64,000 nucleotides of DNA. Origin: G958296245 sp963664035. Its GTDB lineage: Bacteria > Chloroflexota > Dehalococcoidia > Lucifugimonadales > G958296245. The position numbers were made by a program, and so were the translations under genes. Below the pieces are notes generated by a model. It worked only from the letters and a program-made list of their open reading frames with translations, was not told the DNA's origin and did no database searches. Where the stretch lies: assembly GCA_963664035.2 (NCBI GenBank), contig OY760867.2, forward strand, positions 2,852,001-2,916,000, given 5' to 3'. Numbering within the stretch: position 1 is the stretch's first letter; the number at the start of each line of letters is the position of its first letter. Positions 17,399 through 25,384 of the stretch are shown piece after piece.

Positions 17399-18451
17399 CT
17401 AGCTGGACGGGGTTGTCGTCGCCGTGTCGTCCTGGGTGGGTGCGGGAGTGTCGATCTGCGGGACGATCGGCCCCTCGTACGTCGGCTCCGTGGTGAAGCG
17501 CTCCCTGTTGCTTATCAGGTCGTAGATGGGGTCGGACTCCATGACGTAGGCGTAGGTCTTGGACTCGTCCTTGACGAAGTAGCTGAAGTCGTCCTTTTCG
17601 GTGACCAGGAGTCGGAGGGAGGGGGTCTCCGAGTCGGGCTTGGTTATGACGCCGATCTTGAGGAGGGGGTCGTCGAAGTTCATCTGCCCCTTCTCCTCGT
17701 CGGTCGGCACGCCGGAGGCGATGAAGCGCTGGAGGACGGACATGATGCCGTTCATGACCGGTTCCCTGGCGGCCTCGAAGCCGTAATCCGAGACGACGGC
17801 CCAGCCGCCGCCCTCGATCGGGCGGACCTCGAACGTCTCGCCGTCGCGGAACTCGTAGATGAAGTAGTGGATCTCTTCGGGCGGGACCTGTGCGATTATC
17901 GGGGACTTCCACTCGCTGCCGGTGGGGGCGAAGTTGTCGGAGAAGAGGCAGGTTATCCCGTATACGTCGTCCTCTCCGGGCTTCCGGATGTAGCACATGC
18001 GCACGGCCTGCGACCAGGCCGATAGCTGCCTCATGCCTATGGAGCCGGAGAAGTGGTCGCCTATCAGCAGCTCCTCCCTCAGCTCGTCGCCGCTGTAGAA
18101 CTTGACGGTCGTGCCGTGCTCCGGGGTGACGCCCATGAGCCAGTGGTTCTCGGGGTTGTCGGAGACGAGGTCGGCGCCCTCGAACTTGGATACGGTGTCC
18201 CACATGATGAAGAGCTTGGCGTCGAACACGGGGTAATCTTCCACGAACCAGCCGTCCTCCTGCTTGAGGATGGCGATCTCGCTCTGTTCGCCGGTCATGA
18301 CGACCCTGTCGATCACCTCCTCGTCCAGCTGGGCGAGGCCGGTCAGCTCGTTCTCCTCGAGGAAGTCGGTGGACAGCAGCCTGATGAGGAGGCCCAGGAC
18401 GCCCACGACGACCACGACGGCGAGCAGGATGCCTACCTGTCTACTCTTCAC
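17399..18451 (-). CDS. DUF4340-type membrane-anchored protein of a Gld-like ABC system
   Basis: A 350-residue protein with an N-terminal membrane anchor (residues ~6-25, VGILLAVVVVVGVLGLLIRLL) and a long extracytoplasmic region. The order and sequence style (VTPEHGTTVKFYSGDELREELLIGD, WKSPIIAQVPPEEI, EVRPIEGGGWAV) fit the DUF4340 family, which is found beside GldA/F/G-type ABC genes. The C-terminus is a short Pro/Thr-rich tail. The start overlaps the end of the fused permease gene by eleven bases, so the three genes 21780-17399 form one operon. Family function is not established; a role with the ABC complex at the cell surface is inferred. Confidence 0.8.
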   Translation of the reverse strand: MKSRQVGILLAVVVVVGVLGLLIRLLSTDFLEENELTGLAQLDEEVIDRVVMTGEQSEIAILKQEDGWFVEDYPVFDAKLFIMWDTVSKFEGADLVSDNPENHWLMGVTPEHGTTVKFYSGDELREELLIGDHFSGSIGMRQLSAWSQAVRMCYIRKPGEDDVYGITCLFSDNFAPTGSEWKSPIIAQVPPEEIHYFIYEFRDGETFEVRPIEGGGWAVVSDYGFEAAREPVMNGIMSVLQRFIASGVPTDEEKGQMNFDDPLLKIGVITKPDSETPSLRLLVTEKDDFSYFVKDESKTYAYVMESDPIYDLISNRERFTTEPTYEGPIVPQIDTPAPTQDDTATTTPSS

Positions 18452-20735
18452 TTGCGTACGTCTTCCTTTTCATGCTGCGCCTCATGAAGAAGCGGACCAG
18501 TCCGAGCAGGACGAAGAGGGCGGGCACCCCCGCCATGCTGCCGTACCGGACCAGCAGGCGCTGGGTCTCAGAGTCGTACAGCAGGGTGCGGACGGTGCGC
18601 CCCTTGGCGCGTATGGCGGCTAGCGCGTCGTCCTGCGTCAGCCAGTCGACCCAGTTGCTCATCATCTCGACGTGGCCTGGCCCCTGGGCCGCCCAGCCTT
18701 CGTTTATCCAGTCGGAGTCGCCGGCGACGATTATGCGGAAGCGCTTGGACGGGTCCCTCTCGCACTCCGACTCCCCGGGCAGGCACCTCGTGCCGGTAAT
18801 GGCGACGGCCAGGGTCTTGGCCTCCATCTGGTCCTCGGCCACGTCCTCCAGGTGGGGCGACTGTGGGAAGAGGTTGTCGTAAAAGGTATCCGAGACCGCG
18901 TACTCGGTGGTCTCGATAAGCGTAACGACGTCCTCTACCTGCACCGACGGCTCGGTCGGGTCTATCAGGTCCACGGAGCTGGCCCACGGGAAGACCGCGG
19001 ACGTCACGCCGCCGGACACCCTGGCGTCGGCCTGCGGTATGCGCACCCAGTACGGGTACGGCACGATGATGGGCTGGAAGATGTCCGGCACCGTCAGGGA
19101 CTCGTGCGACCGCGTGTCGAACACCATGTCCCTGTTGACGCGCACGCCGTACTGCGCGAGGAAGCGGTCGAGGTTGAACTGGTTGGGTATGCCCCTGAAG
19201 TTCTGGGTATCCGTGATGACGGGGTCCACCAGGAAGACGGCCTCGCCGCCTTCGGCGAAGTAGGCGTCCCACTCGGTCAGCGTGATCTCGGGCAGCTGCC
19301 TCATGGGGCCGGTCACCACGAGGGCGTCGATGCCGCCCATCTGCATCTGGCCTTCCCTGCCCTCCCTGCTCTCTTCGACCTGGACCTGCGTGGTCAGGGC
19401 GTTCCGGATCGTCCTGAAGTCGGGCTCTCCGCCCTCCTCGAACCGCAGCGCGGGGTCGTCGGAGTTGGTGTGGAAGGCGATGGTCTGCGGGTCCTTCTGG
19501 AGCATCCTGAAGACGGCGGAGGCGATGGCGAACTCCATGCCGTCGGTCGTGCGCACGACCGCGATGACCTCCCTCTGGTTGATGTAGGTCATGCCGAGGC
19601 CGAGATAGCCGACCTCGATCTGGATCTTGCCTTCCGACTGCGTGTTGAACTGGATGGGGCGGATCAGGTTCTCCTGGGCCTCGCGCACGGAGTCCTCGTC
19701 CTCGGGGTTCGTATTCCGGGTAAGGACCCTGATCTTGCCCTTGCCCTGCTCCTCCACGGCGTCCAGGAAGTCCTCCAGGTCGCGCCGCACCAGCTTTGCC
19801 TCGGGCGGAAGCTCCTCGGTGTAGAAGAACTTGATGGTCAGCAGGTCGTCCAGGCTCCCCAGTATCTCCTTGGTGGCCGGGCTGAAGGTGTACAGCCGCT
19901 TCTCGGTCAGGTCGAGCCGCCCCTCGATGATGCCGCCGAACCAGCCCACCAGCAGGCTGATGACGACGAGGCCGGCCACGCCAAGCTGCAGGTTGCGGTA
20001 CAGCGGCGACCGGTGGCTGATGCTCTTGCTGCGTATCAGCAGGTACGAGCCGCTGAGGAACGCGGATATGAGCGCTATGAAGTAGAGCACGTCCCTGAGG
20101 TCGATGAGGCCCCGGAGCATCGAAGCGTAGTGGGTCGCCGGGCTCAGGTCCAGGATGAGGGCTGCGATGCCCGGCGGCAGCGCCAGGGTGATGAGGGGGG
20201 AGCCGCCCAGCATGAGCGCGACCATCAGCGCCAGCGCCACCATGAAGGAGACGATCTGGTTCTGGGTCAGGCTCGAGCTGAACACGCCGATCGCCACGAA
20301 GGAGGCCGTCAGGAACAGGGTGCCGATGTACTGCGCGACGATGGCGCCGCTGTCCAGATCGCCGGCCGTCGAGAGGGCGATGGGGATCACGATGGTGAAC
20401 AGTATGCCCACGCCGACGAACACGAAGCCCGATACGAACTTGGCAAGCAGGACGGACCAGCCCCTGAGGGGCTGGGTCAGCAGGATCTCCAGCGTGCCGT
20501 CGCGCTGCTCCTCCGCGACCAGCCTCATGCTGGCCGCCGCCACGAACACCGGGAGTATCCAGGGCAGCTGCATAACCTCGAACAGGGGACGCAGGGACGC
20601 CTCTCTCGTAGTGTCGAGCGACCTGAAGAACAGGAAGGAGATGACGCCGAGGAACACTACGAGGAGGATGTAGCCCGTCGGCTGGTCGAAGTACGCCTTG
20701 AGGTCTTTCTTGACTAGGGCGGTGAAGATTCGCAT
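18441..20735 (-). CDS. Fused ABC-2 permease and GldG-like extracytoplasmic protein
   Basis: A 764-residue fusion. Residues ~1-235 are an ABC-2 type permease of the GldF/NosY kind with about six membrane helices and the typical VAEEQRDGTLEILLTQPLRGW loop. After a further membrane segment (~245-270) comes a ~450-residue GldG-like domain (RLDLTEKRLYTFSPATKEIL, LTIKFFYTEELPPE, GGEAVFLVDP) and a final membrane helix near the C-terminus. In Bacteroidetes gldF and gldG are separate genes linked to gliding; here they are one polypeptide. The partner ATPase gene is 7 bases upstream and the DUF4340 gene overlaps the end. No gliding or type IX secretion genes are in the window. Confidence 0.85.
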   Translation of the reverse strand: MRIFTALVKKDLKAYFDQPTGYILLVVFLGVISFLFFRSLDTTREASLRPLFEVMQLPWILPVFVAAASMRLVAEEQRDGTLEILLTQPLRGWSVLLAKFVSGFVFVGVGILFTIVIPIALSTAGDLDSGAIVAQYIGTLFLTASFVAIGVFSSSLTQNQIVSFMVALALMVALMLGGSPLITLALPPGIAALILDLSPATHYASMLRGLIDLRDVLYFIALISAFLSGSYLLIRSKSISHRSPLYRNLQLGVAGLVVISLLVGWFGGIIEGRLDLTEKRLYTFSPATKEILGSLDDLLTIKFFYTEELPPEAKLVRRDLEDFLDAVEEQGKGKIRVLTRNTNPEDEDSVREAQENLIRPIQFNTQSEGKIQIEVGYLGLGMTYINQREVIAVVRTTDGMEFAIASAVFRMLQKDPQTIAFHTNSDDPALRFEEGGEPDFRTIRNALTTQVQVEESREGREGQMQMGGIDALVVTGPMRQLPEITLTEWDAYFAEGGEAVFLVDPVITDTQNFRGIPNQFNLDRFLAQYGVRVNRDMVFDTRSHESLTVPDIFQPIIVPYPYWVRIPQADARVSGGVTSAVFPWASSVDLIDPTEPSVQVEDVVTLIETTEYAVSDTFYDNLFPQSPHLEDVAEDQMEAKTLAVAITGTRCLPGESECERDPSKRFRIIVAGDSDWINEGWAAQGPGHVEMMSNWVDWLTQDDALAAIRAKGRTVRTLLYDSETQRLLVRYGSMAGVPALFVLLGLVRFFMRRSMKRKTYASEE

Positions 20736-20742
20736 CGTGGTC

Positions 20743-21780
20743 TTATGCCCGGAACGGAGGCCAACCCCACCTGAAGCGCCCCGCCTCGGCGGGCTCGTCG
20801 CTCTCCGGCCGGTATTCCTCGTCGCCGTCAGCCGCTGTCAGTGAGTGGAAGAGGTCGGCGAGGCTGGCGCCCTCTTCGTGTAGGTCCCAGAGCACCCAGT
20901 TGCGCCGCTTGGCCATGTCGAAGACCTGCGGCCTCACGTCACCCTCACCCGACACCAGCAGCGAATATCGGCGCCGGCCGTTCACGGCTCCCAGGTCCTC
21001 GACCTCGTCCACGTTCGGGATGTCGCGGAGCGCGACGGCCACTTCCTTGCCCTTGACCTCGACGTTGACCTGCCTCCTGCTCCTCGCCTGCGCTCTCAAC
21101 TGGTCCAGGGTGCCCTGGGCGACTATCCTGCCGCGGCTGATCACGAGGAGGCGGTCGCAGGTCTGCTCCACCTCGCTCAGGACGTGGGTGCTGAGCAAGA
21201 CCGTCCTCTGCGCGCCGATGGCCTTGATCAGCTCGCGGATGGGCACCCGCTGGTTCGGGTCGAGCCCCTCGGTAGGCTCGTCCATGATCAGGATGTCGGG
21301 CCTGTGGAGGAGCGCCTGCGCCAGGCCCGTCCGCTGCCGGTAGCCCTTGGAGCACTCGCTTATCGGCTTGTAGTAGATCTCGCCGATGTGGGTCTCGTCG
21401 ACGGCCTGCTCGATATTGGCCTTCTTCTCGGCGCCCGACAGGCCGCGCAGGTCGGCGACGAAGCTGAGGTACTCGTGGACGAGCATGTCGCCGTAGAGGG
21501 GGTTGTTCTCCGGCAGGTAGCCGATCTTCTGCCTGGTGACGAGGTCGTTCTCCTGGTTGTCGTCGCCCTCGATGAGTATCTCGCCCCTGTCCGGCGTGTA
21601 GTAGGAGGTGAGCAGCCTCATCGTGGTCGTCTTGCCGGAGCCGTTGGGGCCCAGGAAGCCGACGACCTCGCCCTTCCGCACGTCGAAGGAGACGTCGTCG
21701 ACCGCGACCGTCGGGCCGAAGGCCTTGGTGACCCCGCTGACCTGTATGGTCAGCTCGGCCGTGTTCTTCTTTTCAGGCAT
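20743..21780 (-). CDS. ABC transporter ATP-binding protein (GldA-like)
   Basis: A 345-residue ATPase. Walker A GPNGSGKTTT, Q-loop region IGYLPENNPLYGDM, a divergent signature CSKGYRQRTGLAQAL in place of LSGGQ, Walker B ILIMDEPTEGLDPNQ, and the H-loop in LSTHVLSEVEQTC. The divergent signature is common in GldA/CcmA/NatA-type ATPases that pair with ABC-2 permeases. The last ~100 residues form the regulatory domain of this subfamily. It is the first gene of the three-gene operon. ATP hydrolysis would drive the fused permease encoded next. Confidence 0.9.
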   Translation of the reverse strand: MPEKKNTAELTIQVSGVTKAFGPTVAVDDVSFDVRKGEVVGFLGPNGSGKTTTMRLLTSYYTPDRGEILIEGDDNQENDLVTRQKIGYLPENNPLYGDMLVHEYLSFVADLRGLSGAEKKANIEQAVDETHIGEIYYKPISECSKGYRQRTGLAQALLHRPDILIMDEPTEGLDPNQRVPIRELIKAIGAQRTVLLSTHVLSEVEQTCDRLLVISRGRIVAQGTLDQLRAQARSRRQVNVEVKGKEVAVALRDIPNVDEVEDLGAVNGRRRYSLLVSGEGDVRPQVFDMAKRRNWVLWDLHEEGASLADLFHSLTAADGDEEYRPESDEPAEAGRFRWGWPPFRA

Positions 21781-21948
21781 GCGCGCGAACCTCTACCTGG
21801 GTAATTACGTTCACTCCGCCCGGCCCGGATTCTCCGAAACCGAGACTGTACGCCTCCCTTGCGAACGAACAGCAGCCCCGAACCGAGACTGCTGAATCCA
21901 TATTCTAGGACGCATTGGAAGATAGGTCAACCCGAACGCGGCGGCCCG

Positions 21949-24231
21949 CTACCCTTTCCCGTCCTCCGCCAGGGTGGCCACGATGGCCGCCGGCGACATC
22001 GGGAGCTCCGTCATCCTGGCCCCCACCGCGTCGTCGATGGCGTTGGCGAAGGCGGCCAGCGGCGGGACGATGTTCGCCTCCCCCACTCCCCTGACGCCGA
22101 ACGGGTGTCCCGGGTTGGGGACCTCCACGATGACCGTGTCTATCATGGGCAGGTCCAGCGAGGTCGGCATCCGGTAGTCGAGCAGCGTGGCGTTGAGGAG
22201 CGCCCCGTCTTCGCTCATGAAGTACTCCTCGTTCAGCGCCCATCCGGCGCCCTGCGCCGCCCCGCCCTGCATCTGCCCCTCCACGTAGGAGGGGTGTACG
22301 GCGACGCCGGCGTCCTGGACGGCGGTGTACCTGAGCACGTCCACCTTGCCCGTCTCGGGGTCGACGCGCAGGTCGACGATGTTGGCGGCGAAGGATCCGC
22401 CCACGCCCGTGGGGTTGACGTTGCCGCGCCCGACCACCGGGCCGCCGGTGTCGTTGAGCTGCGCCGCAAGCTCCCTGAAGCCGATGCTCAGCTCCGGGTC
22501 GCGCCTGTGCCGGACCGCGCCGTCGGCGTACTCGACCTCGTCGGCGGGCGTCTCCCAGATGAGCGCGGCGCGCTCCTCCATCTGCCGCTTCACGTCGTCC
22601 GCCGCCTCCAGCGCGGCCATCCCCGACTTGAAGACGACGCCGCTGCCGCCGGTGACCGACGTGTAGCCTACCGTGTCCGTGTCGCCCACCTGTGGAGAGA
22701 CGTCCTCGACGGGTATGCCCAGCGACTCGGCGAGGTGCTGCGCTATCGCCGTGCGCGTGCCGCCGATGTCCACCGACCCTTCGATGAGGCTGACGCGCCC
22801 GTCCGGAAGCACGTTGGCCACCACGGCCGCCGGTCCCGTGTTGTTGCGCCAGAAGCCGACGGCGACCCCCCTGCCCTCGTTGGGGCCGGAGAGCGGGGCC
22901 GAATAGTTGGGATGGTCCCGCACCGCCTCCATCACCTCCAGCGCGCCGATGGGCGGGTTCAGGGTGCCGTCCGCGCGCCTCGTCCCCTCCCTGGCGGCGT
23001 TGAGGATGCGGAACTCCATCGGCTCCATGTCCAGTTGGCGGGCGATCTCGTCCACCACCGACTCGACGGCGTAGGTCACGATGGGCGAGCCGGGCGCGCG
23101 GTAGGCGGCGGTGGCCGGCTTGTTCGTCAGCGCCTCCACGCCATCGAGCATGACGTTCTCGATGTCGTAGGGGGTGAGTATGCAGGCGGCCGCGCCTCCG
23201 ACCGGAGCGCCGGGGTATGCCCCCGCCTCCAGGGCGAAGTAGGCGTAGGCGGACGTAATGCGCCCGTCGTTGGTTGCGCCCATCTTGACCTTGACGTAGC
23301 TGCCCGACGTGGGGCCTGTCGCCTCCAGCACCTCGGCGCGGGTCATGACCATTTTCACCGGCGAGCCGCTCTTCTTCGACAGCAGCGCCGCGATGGGCTC
23401 CAGGTAGACGCGCAGCTTCCCTCCGAAGCCGCCGCCGATCTCCATCGGGACGACCCTGATCCGGGAGACCGGTACGTCGAGGATGGTGGACACCTGGTCG
23501 CGGATGCCGAAGTGGCCCTGGCTGCTGCACCAGACCGTCAGCCTGCCGTCCTCGCCCCAAAGGGCGGTCGCGTTCTGCGGCTCGATGTAGCCCTGGTGTA
23601 CCGTCCGGGTGCGGAACTCGCGCTCTATGACGACGTCGGCCTCGGCGAAGCCCTTCTCGACGTCGCCCAGCTTGTGCTGCACGTGCCCCGTCGCGTTCGT
23701 CCCGGCGGACTGCTCGCCGCCGAGGCCCTCGGGGGCGGTGATGTGCTCGTGGAGTATGGGAGCGCCCGGCTTCAGCGCGTCCTCGGCGTTGGTGACCGAC
23801 GGCAGAGCGTCGTAGCATACGTCGATCAGGCCCAGCGCCTCCTCGGCCGCGTGCTGGCTGGATGCGGCCACCGCCGCGACGGCGTGGCCCTTGTAGAGCG
23901 CCTTGTCCTCGGCGATGACGTTGTTGCTCAGGTACTTTTGGCTCATGACCTGGTCTTCGCCGACCTCCGCCAGCGTGTCCTCGGGCCGCGGCAGGTCCGC
24001 GAACGTGACCACCGCGGCGACGTCCGGGTGCGCCTCGGCCCGGCTGGCGTCTATGGAGACGATGCGGGCGTGCGCGTGAGGGCTGCGGAGCACCTTGCCC
24101 CAGAGCAGGCCCGCGGGCCGGATATCCGCCCCGTAGAGCGCCCTGCCCGTCACCTTGTCCGCCCCGTCGTGCCTGACGGGGCGCGCGCCCACGACCCTGT
24201 AGCCGGTCTTCGCCGTAGCAGTGTCAGCCAT
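21949..24231 (-). CDS. Molybdenum hydroxylase large subunit (xanthine dehydrogenase family)
   Basis: A 760-residue molybdopterin-binding subunit of the xanthine dehydrogenase/CO dehydrogenase/aldehyde oxidoreductase family. It has DGADKVTGRALYGADI near the start, VWCSSQGHFGIRDQV, the cofactor-site EIGGGFGGKL, and the catalytic-glutamate region GVRGVGEANIVPP near the C-terminus. The AYRAPG segment lacks the CSR[C/S] loop of true CO dehydrogenase, so it is a hydroxylase of unknown substrate. The ATG at 24231 (AGGAG upstream) is preferred to 24309. The FAD and [2Fe-2S] subunit genes that normally sit beside it are absent on either side. Confidence 0.88.
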   Translation of the reverse strand: MADTATAKTGYRVVGARPVRHDGADKVTGRALYGADIRPAGLLWGKVLRSPHAHARIVSIDASRAEAHPDVAAVVTFADLPRPEDTLAEVGEDQVMSQKYLSNNVIAEDKALYKGHAVAAVAASSQHAAEEALGLIDVCYDALPSVTNAEDALKPGAPILHEHITAPEGLGGEQSAGTNATGHVQHKLGDVEKGFAEADVVIEREFRTRTVHQGYIEPQNATALWGEDGRLTVWCSSQGHFGIRDQVSTILDVPVSRIRVVPMEIGGGFGGKLRVYLEPIAALLSKKSGSPVKMVMTRAEVLEATGPTSGSYVKVKMGATNDGRITSAYAYFALEAGAYPGAPVGGAAACILTPYDIENVMLDGVEALTNKPATAAYRAPGSPIVTYAVESVVDEIARQLDMEPMEFRILNAAREGTRRADGTLNPPIGALEVMEAVRDHPNYSAPLSGPNEGRGVAVGFWRNNTGPAAVVANVLPDGRVSLIEGSVDIGGTRTAIAQHLAESLGIPVEDVSPQVGDTDTVGYTSVTGGSGVVFKSGMAALEAADDVKRQMEERAALIWETPADEVEYADGAVRHRRDPELSIGFRELAAQLNDTGGPVVGRGNVNPTGVGGSFAANIVDLRVDPETGKVDVLRYTAVQDAGVAVHPSYVEGQMQGGAAQGAGWALNEEYFMSEDGALLNATLLDYRMPTSLDLPMIDTVIVEVPNPGHPFGVRGVGEANIVPPLAAFANAIDDAVGARMTELPMSPAAIVATLAEDGKG

Positions 24232-24342
24232 CGTCACGGTCTCCTGGTTGCCGAAGGCTCGCCGGCCGGGCCAAGGACTCGCGGCGGCGATGCAAGCGTA
24301 TTCTAGCATAGGGAACGCTCGCCGCCGGAGCGAAGGCAGCCG

Positions 24343-24402
24343 CTACGCCTTCCATCCTGTAGGGTGCAGCCCTTGTGGCTGCCCTCCCGTACTCCGAACA
24401 GT
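24343..24402. repeat. Partial copy of the dispersed MITE-like element
   Basis: It matches the right half of the 130-bp element found in tandem at 48947-49476 (core gtagggtgcagcccttgtgg) and ends in actccgaacagt, a one-base variant of the terminal repeat. The left half is missing. It lies in the divergent intergenic region before the HAD gene. Confidence 0.75.
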
Positions 24403-24447
24403 CATAAGGCAGACGCCGCCCGCCCTTGATGTAGAATAGCCCACGCC

Positions 24448-25308
24448 ATGTACAAGCTGATCGCCCTGGACGTCGACGGCACCATACGCACCATCGAGCG
24501 CTCCCCCTCCGAGCGCACGCGGCGGGCCATAGACGCCGTGCGGGCGGCCGGCGCGGCGGTCACGCTGGCCACCGGCAGGATATTCAGGTCCGCCGCGGAC
24601 GCCGCGGACGAGCTTGGCATTGTTACGCCCATAGTCGCCTTCCAGGGCGCGGTGGTCGCCGATCCGAGGAGCGGCAACGTGCTCTGGAGCCGCACCCTCA
24701 CGCCCGAGATGGCCAACGCCGCGCTCGACGCCCTGGGCGACTGGCCGACCGAGGTCGCCGCCTATCTCGGCAACAACGTCTACGTCAACAAGAGCACCCC
24801 CTGGGCCGACGGCTACGCCGAGCGCAACCCTGGCAGCGTACACGTCGTCGAAGACCTGAGGCAGCTTGCGGACATGTCCCTATGCCGCCTCGTAGCCGTC
24901 GGCGACGAGGACGACGTGGCAAAGCTGCACGCCGACCTCGTGGCGACTTTCGACTCCGCCCTCCACGTAACCCGCTCCCTACCCCGTTTCTGCGAGATAC
25001 TCCACCCGGAGGGCGGCAAGCACAAGGCGCTAGCCTGGCTGAGCAGCCGCCTCGGCGTCGAGCGCGAACAGACCATAGCCTTCGGCAACGGCTACAACGA
25101 CGTACACATGCTGCACTGGGCGGGCCTCGGAGTAGCCGTGGACGGCGCCGTCGCCGAGGTCCTGGAGGTCGCCGACCGCGTCGCGCCGACGCTCGAGGAG
25201 GACGGGGTGGCGCGGGTGCTGGAGGAGCTGCTGGAGGCAGGGCGTATCGGAACGCCAGCAAGGAAGAGGCTCCAATCAAACACGGGGCCTGCGCTACCAC
25301 CCACATGA
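24448..25308 (+). CDS. HAD-superfamily phosphatase (Cof/IIB type)
   Basis: A 286-residue HAD hydrolase of the Cof type. Motif I is LDVDGTIRT with the nucleophilic Asp, motif II ATGR, and motifs III/IV are seen as GGKHKALAWL and FGNGYNDVHML. Cof-type enzymes dephosphorylate sugar phosphates or cofactors such as FMN/PLP. The start has no Shine-Dalgarno sequence, and a -10-like TAGAAT lies at 24432-24437, only ten bases upstream, so the mRNA may be leaderless. It is a single gene between the xanthine dehydrogenase subunit and the lower-G+C island. Confidence 0.85.
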   Translation: MYKLIALDVDGTIRTIERSPSERTRRAIDAVRAAGAAVTLATGRIFRSAADAADELGIVTPIVAFQGAVVADPRSGNVLWSRTLTPEMANAALDALGDWPTEVAAYLGNNVYVNKSTPWADGYAERNPGSVHVVEDLRQLADMSLCRLVAVGDEDDVAKLHADLVATFDSALHVTRSLPRFCEILHPEGGKHKALAWLSSRLGVEREQTIAFGNGYNDVHMLHWAGLGVAVDGAVAEVLEVADRVAPTLEEDGVARVLEELLEAGRIGTPARKRLQSNTGPALPPT

Positions 25309-25384
25309 ATGGTACAATGTCAGTCTGTGTCAGATATAGACACGCCAAAGAAGCGAAGTGCGCATTGACACTCAAGTGAGCGGA

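Noticed and set aside
18672..20717. 681-residue plus-strand frame
   Set aside because: Antisense shadow of the fused GldF-GldG gene caused by high G+C at third positions.
21949..24231. CO dehydrogenase large subunit CoxL
   Set aside because: The AYRAPG segment lacks the cysteine-containing active-site loop of form I CO dehydrogenase.
21859..24306. 815-residue plus-strand frame
   Set aside because: Antisense shadow of the molybdenum hydroxylase; no domain is recognisable.
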